NCBI GenBank assembly: GCA_022712915.1
Contig: JAFLJQ010000103.1
Location: forward strand, 1-37,899
Origin: Gammaproteobacteria bacterium
GTDB lineage: Bacteria > Pseudomonadota > Gammaproteobacteria > UBA6429 > Thiohalophilaceae
Direction of reading: 5' to 3'
DNA length: 37,899 nucleotides
How positions within the stretch are numbered: the first letter of the stretch is position 1; every line of letters begins with the position of its first letter. Both the position numbers and the translations under genes were made by a program. Below, in pieces: positions 27,076-35,567 of the stretch. Below the pieces are notes generated by a model. It had not been told where the DNA came from and made no database searches. It worked only from the letters and a program-made list of their open reading frames with translations.

Positions 27076-28461
27076 TTACTGCAGATACAGGAACAGGGCA
27101 CCGCCGCCCCGGCGGATATTCAACAGTAGACTACGGCTTTTGTTCATGAGTTTGTGCATGGTGGCGACACTTTTTATTTCCTTGCGATTGACTGAAGTGA
27201 TCACATCGCCGGCTCGCAGACCGGCGGCCCAGGCCGGGCTACCCCTTTTCACCTCGGTAATCACCACTCCCTGTACACGACCATACAGGCGTGTCCCTTC
27301 CTCGATATCGACCAGAATAGCACCGGCCAGGTGATCATGCAGTTTTTCACCGTCCAGATTTTTTGCCACGGCCTCAACAATATTGGCGCTAATGGTCTTG
27401 GCCTGTCCATCACGCAGAATTTCCAGTTTGACCGTTGTACCGATGCGCAGCAGGCCCACAGTATTACGCAGAGTATCGATATCTTTCACCTTGCGGTCAT
27501 TAATATGGGTGACGATATCACCAGCACGCAGACCGCTCTTGTCGGCCGGGGAGTCGGGTGTAACCTGGGTGATGACAGCACCATGGTGGTCTTTCAGGCC
27601 AAAGGCCTTGGCCAGCTCCGGATCCAGGTTCTGGGCCTGGGCACCTAGCAGGCCACGCTTGACCTCCCCGTGCTTGATCAACTGCTGCATGATCTCATTG
27701 GCCATATTGACAGGAATGGCGAAACCGATGCCGATATTACCGCCGCTCTTGGATAAAATGGCGGTATTGATGCCCACCAACTCACCGGCCAGATTAACCA
27801 GCGCGCCGCCCGAGTTACCAGGGTTGATAGAGGCATCGGTCTGGATAAAATCTTCATAGCCTTCGATACCGAGGCCACTGCGGCCGAGAGCCGAGACGAT
27901 GCCCGAGGTCACGGTCTGACCGAGGCCGAAAGGGTTGCCGATAGCGACCACAAAGTCACCGACCTCTAATTGATCTGAGTTGGCCAGCGGAATGGCCGTG
28001 AGTTTATCAGCCGGGATCTGAATAATGGCCACATCGGTGTCCGGGTCGGTGCCGATCAGCTTGGCCATGAGGATACGGCCATCACGCAGGGTCACGGAGA
28101 TCTCGTCGGCCTTGGCGATGACATGGTTGTTGGTGATGACATAACCTTTTTTGGCATCGATGATGACGCCCGAGCCTAGACTAAAGGTCTTGCGTTGGCG
28201 GGCTTGTCCACCCGGTGGGGTGCCAAAAAAGTGCTGGAAAAAGGGATCAGAAAACAAGGGGTTTTCCCGTACCTGGACGGTGCCGGCGGTGGCGATATTC
28301 ACCACAGCCGGGGTGGCCTGTTTCAGCATGGGGGCCAGGGTGGGCAGGTTTTTACCCTGGCTGTCACTAAAGGGCAGGCCTGCCTGGGCAGCGTTCAGAC
28401 TTGTATATAACAGGGCCAATAGCAAAAGGCTCTTTAGCCTGTTGGATACCCGATGTTTCAT
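27076..28461 (-). CDS. Periplasmic Do-family serine protease (DegP/DegQ)
   Basis: A 461-residue HtrA protease for periplasmic quality control. A signal peptide (MKHRVSNRLKSLLLLALLYT...AQA) precedes the trypsin-like domain with the triad His in ITNNHVI, Asp in DTDVAIIQ and Ser in GNSGGALV. Two PDZ domains follow (about 250-345 and 365-455). The short linker and the absence of a long Q-rich LA loop favour DegQ over DegP. The frame is open far upstream, but only the ATG at 28461 has a well-spaced GGAG and a signal peptide; the ATG one codon earlier is possible. A terminator follows, and MITE copy 7 lies in its upstream region. Confidence 0.9.
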   Translation of the reverse strand: MKHRVSNRLKSLLLLALLYTSLNAAQAGLPFSDSQGKNLPTLAPMLKQATPAVVNIATAGTVQVRENPLFSDPFFQHFFGTPPGGQARQRKTFSLGSGVIIDAKKGYVITNNHVIAKADEISVTLRDGRILMAKLIGTDPDTDVAIIQIPADKLTAIPLANSDQLEVGDFVVAIGNPFGLGQTVTSGIVSALGRSGLGIEGYEDFIQTDASINPGNSGGALVNLAGELVGINTAILSKSGGNIGIGFAIPVNMANEIMQQLIKHGEVKRGLLGAQAQNLDPELAKAFGLKDHHGAVITQVTPDSPADKSGLRAGDIVTHINDRKVKDIDTLRNTVGLLRIGTTVKLEILRDGQAKTISANIVEAVAKNLDGEKLHDHLAGAILVDIEEGTRLYGRVQGVVITEVKRGSPAWAAGLRAGDVITSVNRKEIKSVATMHKLMNKSRSLLLNIRRGGGALFLYLQ

Positions 28462-28661
28462 CATGCTCTCCAGTTTTTTGTTTCGTAGGGCGAAGGCTGC
28501 GCGCATAGCGAGCCCCCCCGCGACCCCTAAAAGACCGCAGTAATCGTGCAAAAGTTCAATGTGGGTTGAACAAACAGATTTACCATGACGCCTCCATGGT
28601 TCGAAGAAAAAGACAATGAACTTCACCAGCAAGTCGCCAGGGCAGCAAGAATAAAAATAAT

Positions 28662-28769
28662 GGGCACTTCTATAAATGCACTTTTCACCAGAGGCACAAG
28701 TCCGTGATAGCGGCATCAGCGCCGTGCTTGCTTGCTCTTACATAAAAAACATTATTGATAGAAGCGCCC
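28662..28769. mobile_element. MITE family A, copy 7 (short form)
   Basis: A 108-bp element with ends GGGCACTTCTATAAATG and TTGATAGAAGCGCCC, bounded by perfect TAAT duplications (28658-28661 and 28770-28773). It is nearly the same as copy 2. It lies about 200 bp upstream of the Deg protease start. Confidence 0.82.
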
Positions 28770-28909
28770 TAATGTCACTTGGCGTCTTTGTATTTTGTCT
28801 TTTTCTTAAGACCTTAGAGATGAAAAAATATCTCAGAATAAGTCGCTAAACGTCCCATACGTGAGTGAGTCCTAACGTTGCAGCGCCTATTATTACAGCT
28901 TTCTTACAG

Positions 28910-28925
28910 GCACAATATATTGTGC
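28910..28925. promoter_or_regulatory. NrdR box upstream of nrdJa
   Basis: GCACAATATATTGTGC is a perfect 16-bp palindrome and matches the NrdR consensus (ACACWATATATWGTGT) at 14 of 16 positions; only the outermost bases differ. It lies about 300 bp upstream of nrdJa. NrdR is the standard repressor of bacterial ribonucleotide reductase genes. Weaker partial matches occur at 29014-29029 and 29074-29089. Confidence 0.7.
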
Positions 28926-28933
28926 CCACATGC

Positions 28934-28954
28934 TGTGGATAAGTTTGTGTATAA
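28934..28954 (-). promoter_or_regulatory. Two DnaA boxes upstream of nrdJa
   Basis: TGTGGATAA (28934-28942) is the exact reverse complement of TTATCCACA. TGTGTATAA (28946-28954) gives TTATACACA, which fits TTATNCACA. The two boxes are in the same orientation, 12 bp start to start, and begin nine bases after the NrdR palindrome. DnaA is known to regulate nrdAB in E. coli. Confidence 0.6.
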
Positions 28955-28956
28955 GC

Positions 28957-29039
28957 TGTGCAATGCTTGTTAGGGTTTGTCTTATCATGCTGATTTATAT
29001 CGATATTTTTAGTTTTTGATATATTGTGCAATGCTTGTT
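28957..29039. repeat. 15-bp direct repeats in the nrdJ upstream region
   Basis: TGTGCAATGCTTGTT occurs at 28957-28971 and again at 29025-29039, 68 bp apart. The second copy follows a partial NrdR half-site (ATATTGTGC). Its role is unknown; an operator or the trace of a small duplication are both possible. Confidence 0.5.
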
Positions 29040-29073
29040 GACTTAACCCAGTCTTACACCTAATATTGATTAG

Positions 29074-29089
29074 ATACCACATATAGTGT
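29074..29089 (-). promoter_or_regulatory. Possible second NrdR box
   Basis: Read on the minus strand, ACACTATATGTGGTAT matches the NrdR consensus at about 13 of 16 positions. NrdR usually binds two boxes about three helical turns apart; here the spacing to the strong box is about 164 bp, so joint action is uncertain. Confidence 0.35.
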
Positions 29090-29224
29090 TTGGCGTTCGA
29101 AGAGCAAGGAATTGGCAACAAATGTTAGGCGATGTACCTGTCCCATGCCCCGGATCGTGCCTGTTTTAAATGTAATTTACCCAACAAAAACAATTCGTTA
29201 TAAAACCGGAGAATAGCCCTTATT

Positions 29225-31378
29225 ATGAAACCTGTGCAGCTCAAGGCCGTGACTCATCCTGTTGTTACCGATATCAAGTTACAACCTGCCTCAGAAGATA
29301 TCTGGGACAAAAAATATCGCCTTACCAGTAAGGAAGGCGAGCATGTCGATGCCACGATTGACGACACCTACCAGCGTGTCGCCCGTGCCCTGGCCGAGGT
29401 CGAGGCCCCTGAAAAGCGTGACCATTGGCATGAACAGTTCCTCTGGGCGTTGCGCCATGGGGCCATCCCGGCCGGTCGTATCATCTCCAATGCAGGCGCC
29501 CTGCAACACAAGCCCGCCACCTCGACCATCAACTGTACTGTGTCTGGCATCGTTGAAGATTCCATGACCAATATATTAGAGAAGGTGCAGGAGGCCGGAT
29601 TGACCCTCAAGGCTGGTTGCGGCATCGGTTATGAATTTTCCACCCTGCGTCCAAAAGGGGCCTATGTCTCCGGTGCCGGGGCTTACACCTCCGGGCCACT
29701 GTCCTTCATGGATATCTACGACAAGATGTGTTTCACCGTCTCCAGTGCCGGGGGCCGCCGTGGCGCACAAATGGCCACCTTCGATATCGGTCACCCCGAT
29801 GTCATGGAGTTCATCCGTGCCAAGCGTGAAGACGGCCGCCTGCGCCAGTTCAACCTGTCCCTGCTGATCACCGACGAGTTCATGCAAGCGGTGAAAGACA
29901 ATACCGACTGGCAACTGGCCTTCCCCATCACCAAAAAGGAAGCCGAACAGGACAAAGTCAGCCTCAACGACCCATCGCAAATTGTCTGGCGTGAATGGCC
30001 ACTGCAAAAACCGTATATCAGCAACAAAGAAGGTCTGGTGGCCTGCAAAATCTACAAGACCATTAAGGCCCAGCGCCTGTGGGACATGATCATGGGCTCC
30101 ACCTATGATTTTGCCGAACCCGGCTTCATTCTCATCGACAAGGTCAATGAGATGAACAACAACTGGTTCTGTGAAAAGATCCGGGCGACGAATCCTTGTG
30201 GTGAGCAGCCATTGCCTCCATACGGATCATGCTTATTAGGTTCCATCAACCTCACCAAGTTCGTGCGTGATCCGTTTACAGACAAGGCCACGTTTGACTG
30301 GGATGAATTCAACAAAACCGTGGGCATTTTTACCCGCATGTTAGACAACGTGGTTGAGATCAACGGCCTGCCATTGGAAGGACAGCGTGATGAGATCCTC
30401 GCCAAACGTCGTCACGGCATGGGCTTCCTGGGTCTGGGTTCCACCGTCACCATGCAGCAAATGAAATACGGCAGCCCGGAATCCGTTGAGTTCACCGAAA
30501 AGGTCGCTCGCGAACTGGCCATGACCGGCTGGCACGCGGCCTTGGAACTGGCGAAGGAAAAAGGCCCTGCACCGATCATGGAGCAGGACTTCAAGATCAC
30601 GGCTGAAATGTTGCGTAAACGCCCTGAGATGAAAGAGGACGGCTACAAGCTCGGTCAAAAGATCAAGGGCAAGGTTCTGCACGCCAAATACAGTCGTTAC
30701 ATGCAACAGGTGGGCGAGGTGAATCCTGAACTGTCCAATGCCCTGGCCGAAGTGGGCGCTCGCTTCACCCATCACAGCTCCATCGCCCCCACCGGCACCA
30801 TTTCTTTATCCCTGGCCAATAATGCCAGCAACGGCATCGAGCCCAGCTTCGCCCATCACTATGCACGCAACGTGATCCGCGAAAATCGCAAAACCAAAGA
30901 AAAGGTCGATGTATTTTCCTTTGAACTGCTCGCCTACCGCGAACTGATCAACGAAAAAGCCATGCCCTATTCACAGGAAAAAGACGAGCAACTGCCCGAC
31001 TACTTCATCACCGCCGAAGACATCACGCCAAAAGAACACGTCGATGTCCAGGCCGCGGCACAAAAGTGGGTCGATTCCAGCATCTCCAAAACGGCCAACG
31101 TACCCACAGACCACCCGTATGAAGACTTCAAAGACATCTACACCTACGCCTACGAACAGGGCCTGAAAGGTTGCACCACCTTCCGTTACAACCCCGAAGC
31201 CTTCCAGGGTGTATTGGTGAAAGAACAGGACTTGGCCAACACCACCTACCGCTTCAAACTCGAAAACGGCCAGGAGATCGAAGTCAAAGGCAACGAAGAG
31301 ATCGAATACGATGGTGAAATTCATTCAGCGGCTAATTTATTTGATGCCTTGAAAGAAGGTTACTACGGAAAATTCTGA
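29225..31378 (+). CDS. nrdJa: Class II (B12-dependent) ribonucleotide reductase, large part NrdJa
   Basis: Reduces ribonucleoside diphosphates to deoxyribonucleotides using adenosylcobalamin; needs no oxygen. The 717 residues contain the catalytic barrel: C104 in STINCTVSG, the glycyl region GCGIGYEFSTLRPKGAYVSG, the N323-P-C325-G-E327 motif (NPCGEQPLPPYGSCLLGSINL) and PTGTISLSLANNASNGIEPSF. It lacks the C-terminal TSCPD/cysteine module, which is encoded separately downstream, as in the split NrdJa/NrdJb enzyme of Pseudomonas. A good ribosome site, CCGGAG, precedes the ATG. The upstream NrdR and DnaA boxes suggest replication-linked control. No class I nrdAB genes are in the window. Confidence 0.92.
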   Translation: MKPVQLKAVTHPVVTDIKLQPASEDIWDKKYRLTSKEGEHVDATIDDTYQRVARALAEVEAPEKRDHWHEQFLWALRHGAIPAGRIISNAGALQHKPATSTINCTVSGIVEDSMTNILEKVQEAGLTLKAGCGIGYEFSTLRPKGAYVSGAGAYTSGPLSFMDIYDKMCFTVSSAGGRRGAQMATFDIGHPDVMEFIRAKREDGRLRQFNLSLLITDEFMQAVKDNTDWQLAFPITKKEAEQDKVSLNDPSQIVWREWPLQKPYISNKEGLVACKIYKTIKAQRLWDMIMGSTYDFAEPGFILIDKVNEMNNNWFCEKIRATNPCGEQPLPPYGSCLLGSINLTKFVRDPFTDKATFDWDEFNKTVGIFTRMLDNVVEINGLPLEGQRDEILAKRRHGMGFLGLGSTVTMQQMKYGSPESVEFTEKVARELAMTGWHAALELAKEKGPAPIMEQDFKITAEMLRKRPEMKEDGYKLGQKIKGKVLHAKYSRYMQQVGEVNPELSNALAEVGARFTHHSSIAPTGTISLSLANNASNGIEPSFAHHYARNVIRENRKTKEKVDVFSFELLAYRELINEKAMPYSQEKDEQLPDYFITAEDITPKEHVDVQAAAQKWVDSSISKTANVPTDHPYEDFKDIYTYAYEQGLKGCTTFRYNPEAFQGVLVKEQDLANTTYRFKLENGQEIEVKGNEEIEYDGEIHSAANLFDALKEGYYGKF

Positions 31379-31617
31379 ACGAGGCGGATGGACTGATGCG
31401 GCGTTGCGGCACTTTCTGAAAATGCTCATGTACAACTTGTACACTCCGCTTTTCAGAAAGCACCGCGCCTTGCCTCAGCCTCATCGGCCTCGCTCAGTAT
31501 GAACGGCGGATGGACTGATGCGGCGTTGCGGCACTTTCTGAAAATGCTCATGTACAACTTGTACACGCCGCTTTTCAGAAAGCACCGCGCCTTGCCTCAT
31601 CGGCTTCGCTCAGAAAG
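31379..31617. repeat. Tandem pair of nested palindromes (family B) between nrdJa and nrdJb
   Basis: Two copies of about 115 bp stand head to tail (about 31384-31500 and 31504-31617). Each holds a stem TTTCTGAAAA/TTTTCAGAAA enclosing an inner stem TGTAC/GTACA, with the strand CGGATGGACTGATGCGGCG at the left. The copies are almost identical, so the duplication is recent. The remaining bases to 31790 hold no convincing gene, only the nrdJb ribosome site GAGGAG and a TTTAGCGGCCTTTGCGG motif. Confidence 0.8.
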
Positions 31618-31790
31618 AAGCTTACAGTTGTAATGAAAAAAGATGAACCGTGGAGTACGTAAAGAAATGCAAGGTTTTTACATAGCGTCTTTTAGCGGCC
31701 TTTGCGGTTAACAGAGACCCATAACATGAACCGCAGACGCAACACCCAACAACGTCGTATGAAAGAACACACCGTGAGGAGAAGCAGACA

Positions 31791-32507
31791 ATGGCTGTTA
31801 AGATTGAAAGCAAAATAATTAGTTACGAAGTCGCCAAAGATGAGATTGAAGACGACATCGCCGGTGATCTCGCCATCGCCGAAGTCAAAGGTGAACTGAA
31901 AAAAGACAGCAACATCGTGCACATGCACGAAAAGGTCGAACGGCCCGAAATGCTGCTTGGCTCCACCTACAAAATAAAAACACCGCTGAGCGAACACGCC
32001 CTGTATGTCACCATCAATGACATCATCCTGAACGCTGGCACCGAACATGAGTTGCGTCGCCCGTTTGAAGTCTTCATCAATAGCAAAAATATGGACCACT
32101 TCCAATGGATCGTCGCCCTGACCCGCATCAGCTCCGCCGTCTTCCGCAAAGGCGGGGATGTCACCTTCCTGGTCGAAGAACTCAAAGCCGTATTCGACCC
32201 CAGTGGCGGCTACTTCAAAAAAGGCGGTAAATTCATGCCCTCCCTGGTCGCAGAAATCGGCGAAGCCATCGAAAGCCACATGCGCATGATCGGCATGATC
32301 AAAGACGAAGGCCTCAACGAACAGCAGAAAAAACTGATTGCAGAGAAACGGGCGCAGTATGAAGGTAGCGTAAAACAAGCAGAGGAGACATCACCTGGCG
32401 ACTTTCCTGATGGGGCACAGGTATGTAAGAAGTGCAGTGTGAAGGCTGCGATAAGGATGGATGGGTGTATGACGTGTCTCAACTGCGGCGACTCCAAATG
32501 CGGTTAA
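31791..32507 (+). CDS. nrdJb: Class II ribonucleotide reductase, small part NrdJb (TSCPD/cysteine tail)
   Basis: A 238-residue partner of NrdJa. Residues about 60-165 form the TSCPD-type domain (ALYVTINDIILNAGTEHELRRPF). The C-terminal tail carries cysteines C212 and C215 (VCKKCSVKAA), C226 and C229 (GCMTCLNC), C232 and C237, suited to passing electrons from thioredoxin to the active site, possibly with a zinc site. In Pseudomonas, NrdJb is needed for NrdJa activity and the two genes lie almost together; here about 410 bp of repeats intervene. A GAGGAG ribosome site precedes the ATG by about 10 bases. Confidence 0.88.
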   Translation: MAVKIESKIISYEVAKDEIEDDIAGDLAIAEVKGELKKDSNIVHMHEKVERPEMLLGSTYKIKTPLSEHALYVTINDIILNAGTEHELRRPFEVFINSKNMDHFQWIVALTRISSAVFRKGGDVTFLVEELKAVFDPSGGYFKKGGKFMPSLVAEIGEAIESHMRMIGMIKDEGLNEQQKKLIAEKRAQYEGSVKQAEETSPGDFPDGAQVCKKCSVKAAIRMDGCMTCLNCGDSKCG

Positions 32508-32935
32508 GAGCGGCGTCAGTAACCCGTATGCGGCGTTAAAATGCTCTGCGTAAATGCTCACATACTAAAATGTATGCTCCGCTTTCCGCAGAGCATTTTG
32601 CCTTGCCTACGGATTCCTGACTTGCTCTTAATTAACAGCGGTGCGAGAAATCCGTATACGGCGGGTGACGTACAGGGATGTACTAATGTCGCGAGAGGCA
32701 TGGATGCCGGAAGCGACCGGCACTTTCTGAAAATGCTCATGTACTACTCGTACACTCCGCTTTTCAGAAAGCACCGCGCCTTGTCTGCGAATCCCTCGCT
32801 TGCTCTTAACAAAGTAATGGTTGAGAGTGGTATTCAGCTCGTGTCCTGTGTAAATGCTCACGTACTAAAATGCATGCTCCGCTTTCCGCAGAACATTTTG
32901 CCTTGCCTACGGGTTCCTGACTTGCTCTTAACAAG
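32508..32935. repeat. Block of three family B nested palindromes
   Basis: Three units follow nrdJb. The first (about 32510-32632) has the perfect arms AAAATGCTCTGCG/CGCAGAGCATTTT around CATAC/GTATG. The second (about 32655-32815) uses TTTCTGAAAA/TTTTCAGAAA around a TGTAC/GTACA stem like the nrdJa-nrdJb pair. The third (about 32842-32935) is close to the first. All share the core AATGCTCA...TGCTCCGCTTT or similar, and end in TTGCTCTTA. Reading frames through the block are accidental. Confidence 0.75.
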
Positions 32936-32950
32936 GTTGGATATGCAGTG

Positions 32951-32969
32951 GCAGCTTCGGCTGCTTTTT
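32951..32969 (+). terminator. Rho-independent terminator after the repeat block
   Basis: GCAGC-TTCG-GCTGC followed by TTTTT: a stable UUCG tetraloop hairpin with a T-tract. It would end nrdJb transcripts and insulate the kinase gene that starts 29 bp later. Confidence 0.7.
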
Positions 32970-32997
32970 ACACCTAGTTAATTAAATGGAGTTAGAT

Positions 32998-34044
32998 ATG
33001 AACCAAACACCTGCACAAAAATTAGAAGGTTATGTAATGCCTTGTGGATGGACGGTGAAGAGTTATATTCCAAATGGTGCTGGTCATACAGGAAGTGCAT
33101 TTTCTATTGGGTATAGTGCGGTGAAAGATGGGGATAAAGCATTCCTTAAAGCGTTAGACTTTAAAAAATTAATGGCGATGGGTGCACCAGACCCGCTTAG
33201 TGCAATAAGATATATGACTGAGTCCTTTGAATATGAAAGAGACATACTAAGACAATGTAGAGATGGAAAATTATCGCGAGTTATACGTTCATTATCAGAT
33301 GGATCAATAGATGTGGATGGGTTTCCTGTCCCCTATATAGTATTTGAAATGGCAGAAAGTGACGTTAGAAAGGAATCTATTAAACAGGTTGGTTTTAATT
33401 TGGCATGGGCACTAAGGACTATGCATCATGCGAGTATAGGGTTAATGCAGCTGCATAGTCGTGAAATATCGCATCAAGATCTAAAACCATCGAATATATT
33501 AATAGTAGAAGATGGTGGGCGTAAATTAGGTGATTTTGGGACAAGTGTAAGCAAAGATTGTAAATTGCCACATGCTAACACTCCTATAGCGGGTGACAGG
33601 TCGTATGCTGCGCCTGAAGGTTTATATGGCTATGTAGATCCTGATTGGTCAATTCGTCGGTTTGGTTTTGATGCATTTCAGTTGGGTAGTTTATTTGTAT
33701 TTATGATCACGGGCGTACCTGCAAGTACACTACTAATAAGTAATCTCCATGGTTCTCATCAGCCAGAAAGTTGGAGCGGTACATATAAAGAAGTTATCCC
33801 GTATTTGCAAGAGGCATTTGTAAATGTTGTTGAAACGGTCGATGGCCATCTGATGAATAATAAATTAAAGGAACAGATTTTATCAATAATCAAGGAGCTT
33901 TGTGAACCTTCATTATTTTTAAGAGGAGATCCAGTTTTAAGGAGAAAGAAGATGAACCCATATGGCATGGAGCGATATGTTAGTCGTTTTAATCGTTTCT
34001 CAACTATTGTGGAGAGGGAACTATATAATATGGTGGTTAAGTGA
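32998..34044 (+). CDS. Eukaryotic-like Ser/Thr protein kinase
   Basis: A 348-residue soluble Hanks-type kinase. Visible motifs are the ATP lysine K51 (AFLKALD), helix-C glutamate E80 (FEYERDIL), the catalytic loop HQDLKPSN (159-166, with Q replacing the usual R of HRD), DFG (179-181) and APE (205-207). The glycine loop (NGAGHTGSAF) is unusual. No transmembrane, PASTA or other sensor domain follows, but about 140 residues of unknown fold form the C-terminus. I use the ATG at 32998, six bases after GGAG; an ATG at 32986 lacks a site. The gene is AT-rich with many ATA and AGA codons, unlike nrdJ, suggesting acquisition. It overlaps the TPR gene (GTGA). Confidence 0.82.
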   Translation: MNQTPAQKLEGYVMPCGWTVKSYIPNGAGHTGSAFSIGYSAVKDGDKAFLKALDFKKLMAMGAPDPLSAIRYMTESFEYERDILRQCRDGKLSRVIRSLSDGSIDVDGFPVPYIVFEMAESDVRKESIKQVGFNLAWALRTMHHASIGLMQLHSREISHQDLKPSNILIVEDGGRKLGDFGTSVSKDCKLPHANTPIAGDRSYAAPEGLYGYVDPDWSIRRFGFDAFQLGSLFVFMITGVPASTLLISNLHGSHQPESWSGTYKEVIPYLQEAFVNVVETVDGHLMNNKLKEQILSIIKELCEPSLFLRGDPVLRRKKMNPYGMERYVSRFNRFSTIVERELYNMVVK

Positions 34045-35567
34045 GTTTTCTAGGTGTAACCGAAAAACGTCGAATAATTCCAAGATGGAGGAGTTTCTCT
34101 AAAACCGCGATGACTGGTGAGCTGTCTACACTAAAAGATCCTCGCAAGTCAAAATCACTAAGAAACGATGTTTCTTTGAAGTTGTATGTTGATTTGTGGA
34201 ATAAAAATAAATGTATGGAAACGGCGCAAGACATTATCTATTATGCTGTAACTACAGGTTGTTTTGATTTGGCTGTTAATCAAGCAAATTTTATCCTCGA
34301 AAATAAAAAAAACATTTCAGACGAACTTCTTTTTATATCAAAAAATATTGTTAGCGAAGATCAACGTGTAATTGATGTTGTGCCAGACAGTGATTTAAAA
34401 CTACATAGCTTAAAAGAGGCTGTGTTTTCAGAAATAAGAAAATACAAAATGAGATTAAGAGGCTGGCCAAGAAATTCTATTTTGTGGATAGAGTTGGCTA
34501 GGTTGTACACCATACTTAATGAAACAGATAAAGCACATAATGCGGTGAGAATTGCACTTCAATTAGATGGGCAAAATAGATATGTAGTGAGAAGTGCGAT
34601 AAGATTTTTTTTACATTTATCCGAGTTAGATGATGCGAAAGGTTTGTTTGATAAGCAAGAGTCAATATATTCTGATCCATGGGTTCTTGCGCCATATGTT
34701 GCTCTTCAAGATAAACTAGGAAAAACAAATCTAAGAATTAAAAACGTTCGAGAGCTACTAAATGAAATTGATGATGCTCAGGCGACAGAGTTGGCGGGTT
34801 CCTTAGCCTCATTGGAAATGGATAATGGTTCAATTAAAAATGCAAAAAAATTATTTAAGAGGAGTATGTTGAACCCAAATGACAACTCTTTGGCGCAAGC
34901 AGCATGGGCTTCATCTAAGCTTGGGGAAGTAACAAAAGTAAGTGATTTTCACGTTCCTTATATGTATGAGGCGGCCACACGTGATTCACTTGTGAATGAA
35001 GAGTATGAACAAGCATTAAGACATTGTATGTCTTGGATGATTGATGAGCCGTTTTCGTCTATTCCAGCAACAACAGGTTCATATGTGGCGGCATCTTTTT
35101 TTGAAAAATTTGATTGTGCAGAACAGTTTTGTCAAATGGGCCTTCAAGCAAATCCGACTGATAAAATGTTGTTAAATAATTATACAGTAGTGTTAGCTAA
35201 ATTAGGTCGGCTTAATGATGCTATGGATACATTTAGGAAAATACGCGAAGTAGATAAAATTTCACCAATGGCAATTACTATATTGGCAACCTCTGGGTTA
35301 TTATCTTTTAGAAGGGGGGACATAATTGAGGGGCGAAGAAAATATCTCGAGTCTATAGAACTTGCTAAACGTATGGGGAATATTGAAAGTGGTGCGATGG
35401 CAGCAATTCACTATGCAATAGAAGAGTTGGAGTGTGGAGATTTGCCGCTTATTGAGATTAGACAAATTGTAGAAACTAATATAAAAAAAATAGAACATCC
35501 AAATATAAAACATCTTAAGGATAAAGTTGTTAATAAAATAAATGACAAGCCCGGTAGGTTGGGCTGA
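34041..35567 (+). CDS. TPR-like helical repeat protein, partner of the kinase
   Basis: A 508-residue protein, probably all-helical, with TPR-like pairs (for example SILWIELARLYTILNETDKA, YVVRSAIRFFLHLSELDDAK, MLLNNYTVVLAKLGRLNDAM). The N-terminal 55 residues are basic (GVTEKRRIIPRWRSFSKTAM) and conserved-looking but unrecognised. There is no signal peptide or enzyme motif. The GTG start overlaps the kinase stop as GTGA, implying coupled, balanced synthesis and probably a complex. It shares the AT-rich codon use of the kinase. The last residues (KPGRLG-stop) are encoded by a REP element, so the natural C-terminus may have been lost or altered. Its function is unknown. Confidence 0.72.
   Translation: MSFLGVTEKRRIIPRWRSFSKTAMTGELSTLKDPRKSKSLRNDVSLKLYVDLWNKNKCMETAQDIIYYAVTTGCFDLAVNQANFILENKKNISDELLFISKNIVSEDQRVIDVVPDSDLKLHSLKEAVFSEIRKYKMRLRGWPRNSILWIELARLYTILNETDKAHNAVRIALQLDGQNRYVVRSAIRFFLHLSELDDAKGLFDKQESIYSDPWVLAPYVALQDKLGKTNLRIKNVRELLNEIDDAQATELAGSLASLEMDNGSIKNAKKLFKRSMLNPNDNSLAQAAWASSKLGEVTKVSDFHVPYMYEAATRDSLVNEEYEQALRHCMSWMIDEPFSSIPATTGSYVAASFFEKFDCAEQFCQMGLQANPTDKMLLNNYTVVLAKLGRLNDAMDTFRKIREVDKISPMAITILATSGLLSFRRGDIIEGRRKYLESIELAKRMGNIESGAMAAIHYAIEELECGDLPLIEIRQIVETNIKKIEHPNIKHLKDKVVNKINDKPGRLG

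Noticed and set aside
28462-28716. N-terminal extension of the Deg protease to 28716
   Set aside because: The extension reads through part of a MITE and puts the signal peptide 85 residues inside the protein. The ATG at 28461 with GGAG is better.
28934-28954. Replication origin suggested by DnaA boxes
   Set aside because: Only two boxes, no dnaA/dnaN/gidA neighbours and no clear unwinding element. Regulation of nrdJ is the simpler reading.
28846-29121. 91-codon minus-strand frame upstream of nrdJa
   Set aside because: It covers the NrdR and DnaA sites, has low-complexity composition, and has no similarity that I recognise.
31727-31819. Short arginine-rich frame (MNRRRNTQQRRMKEHTVRRS...) overlapping the nrdJb start
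   Set aside because: It overlaps the nrdJb ribosome site and start in another frame and has no ribosome site of its own. Too short to support.
32541-32981. 146-codon open frame after nrdJb
   Set aside because: It runs through the family B palindromes, and repeated peptide segments (VNAHILKCMLRFPQ) mirror the repeats. No ribosome site or domain.
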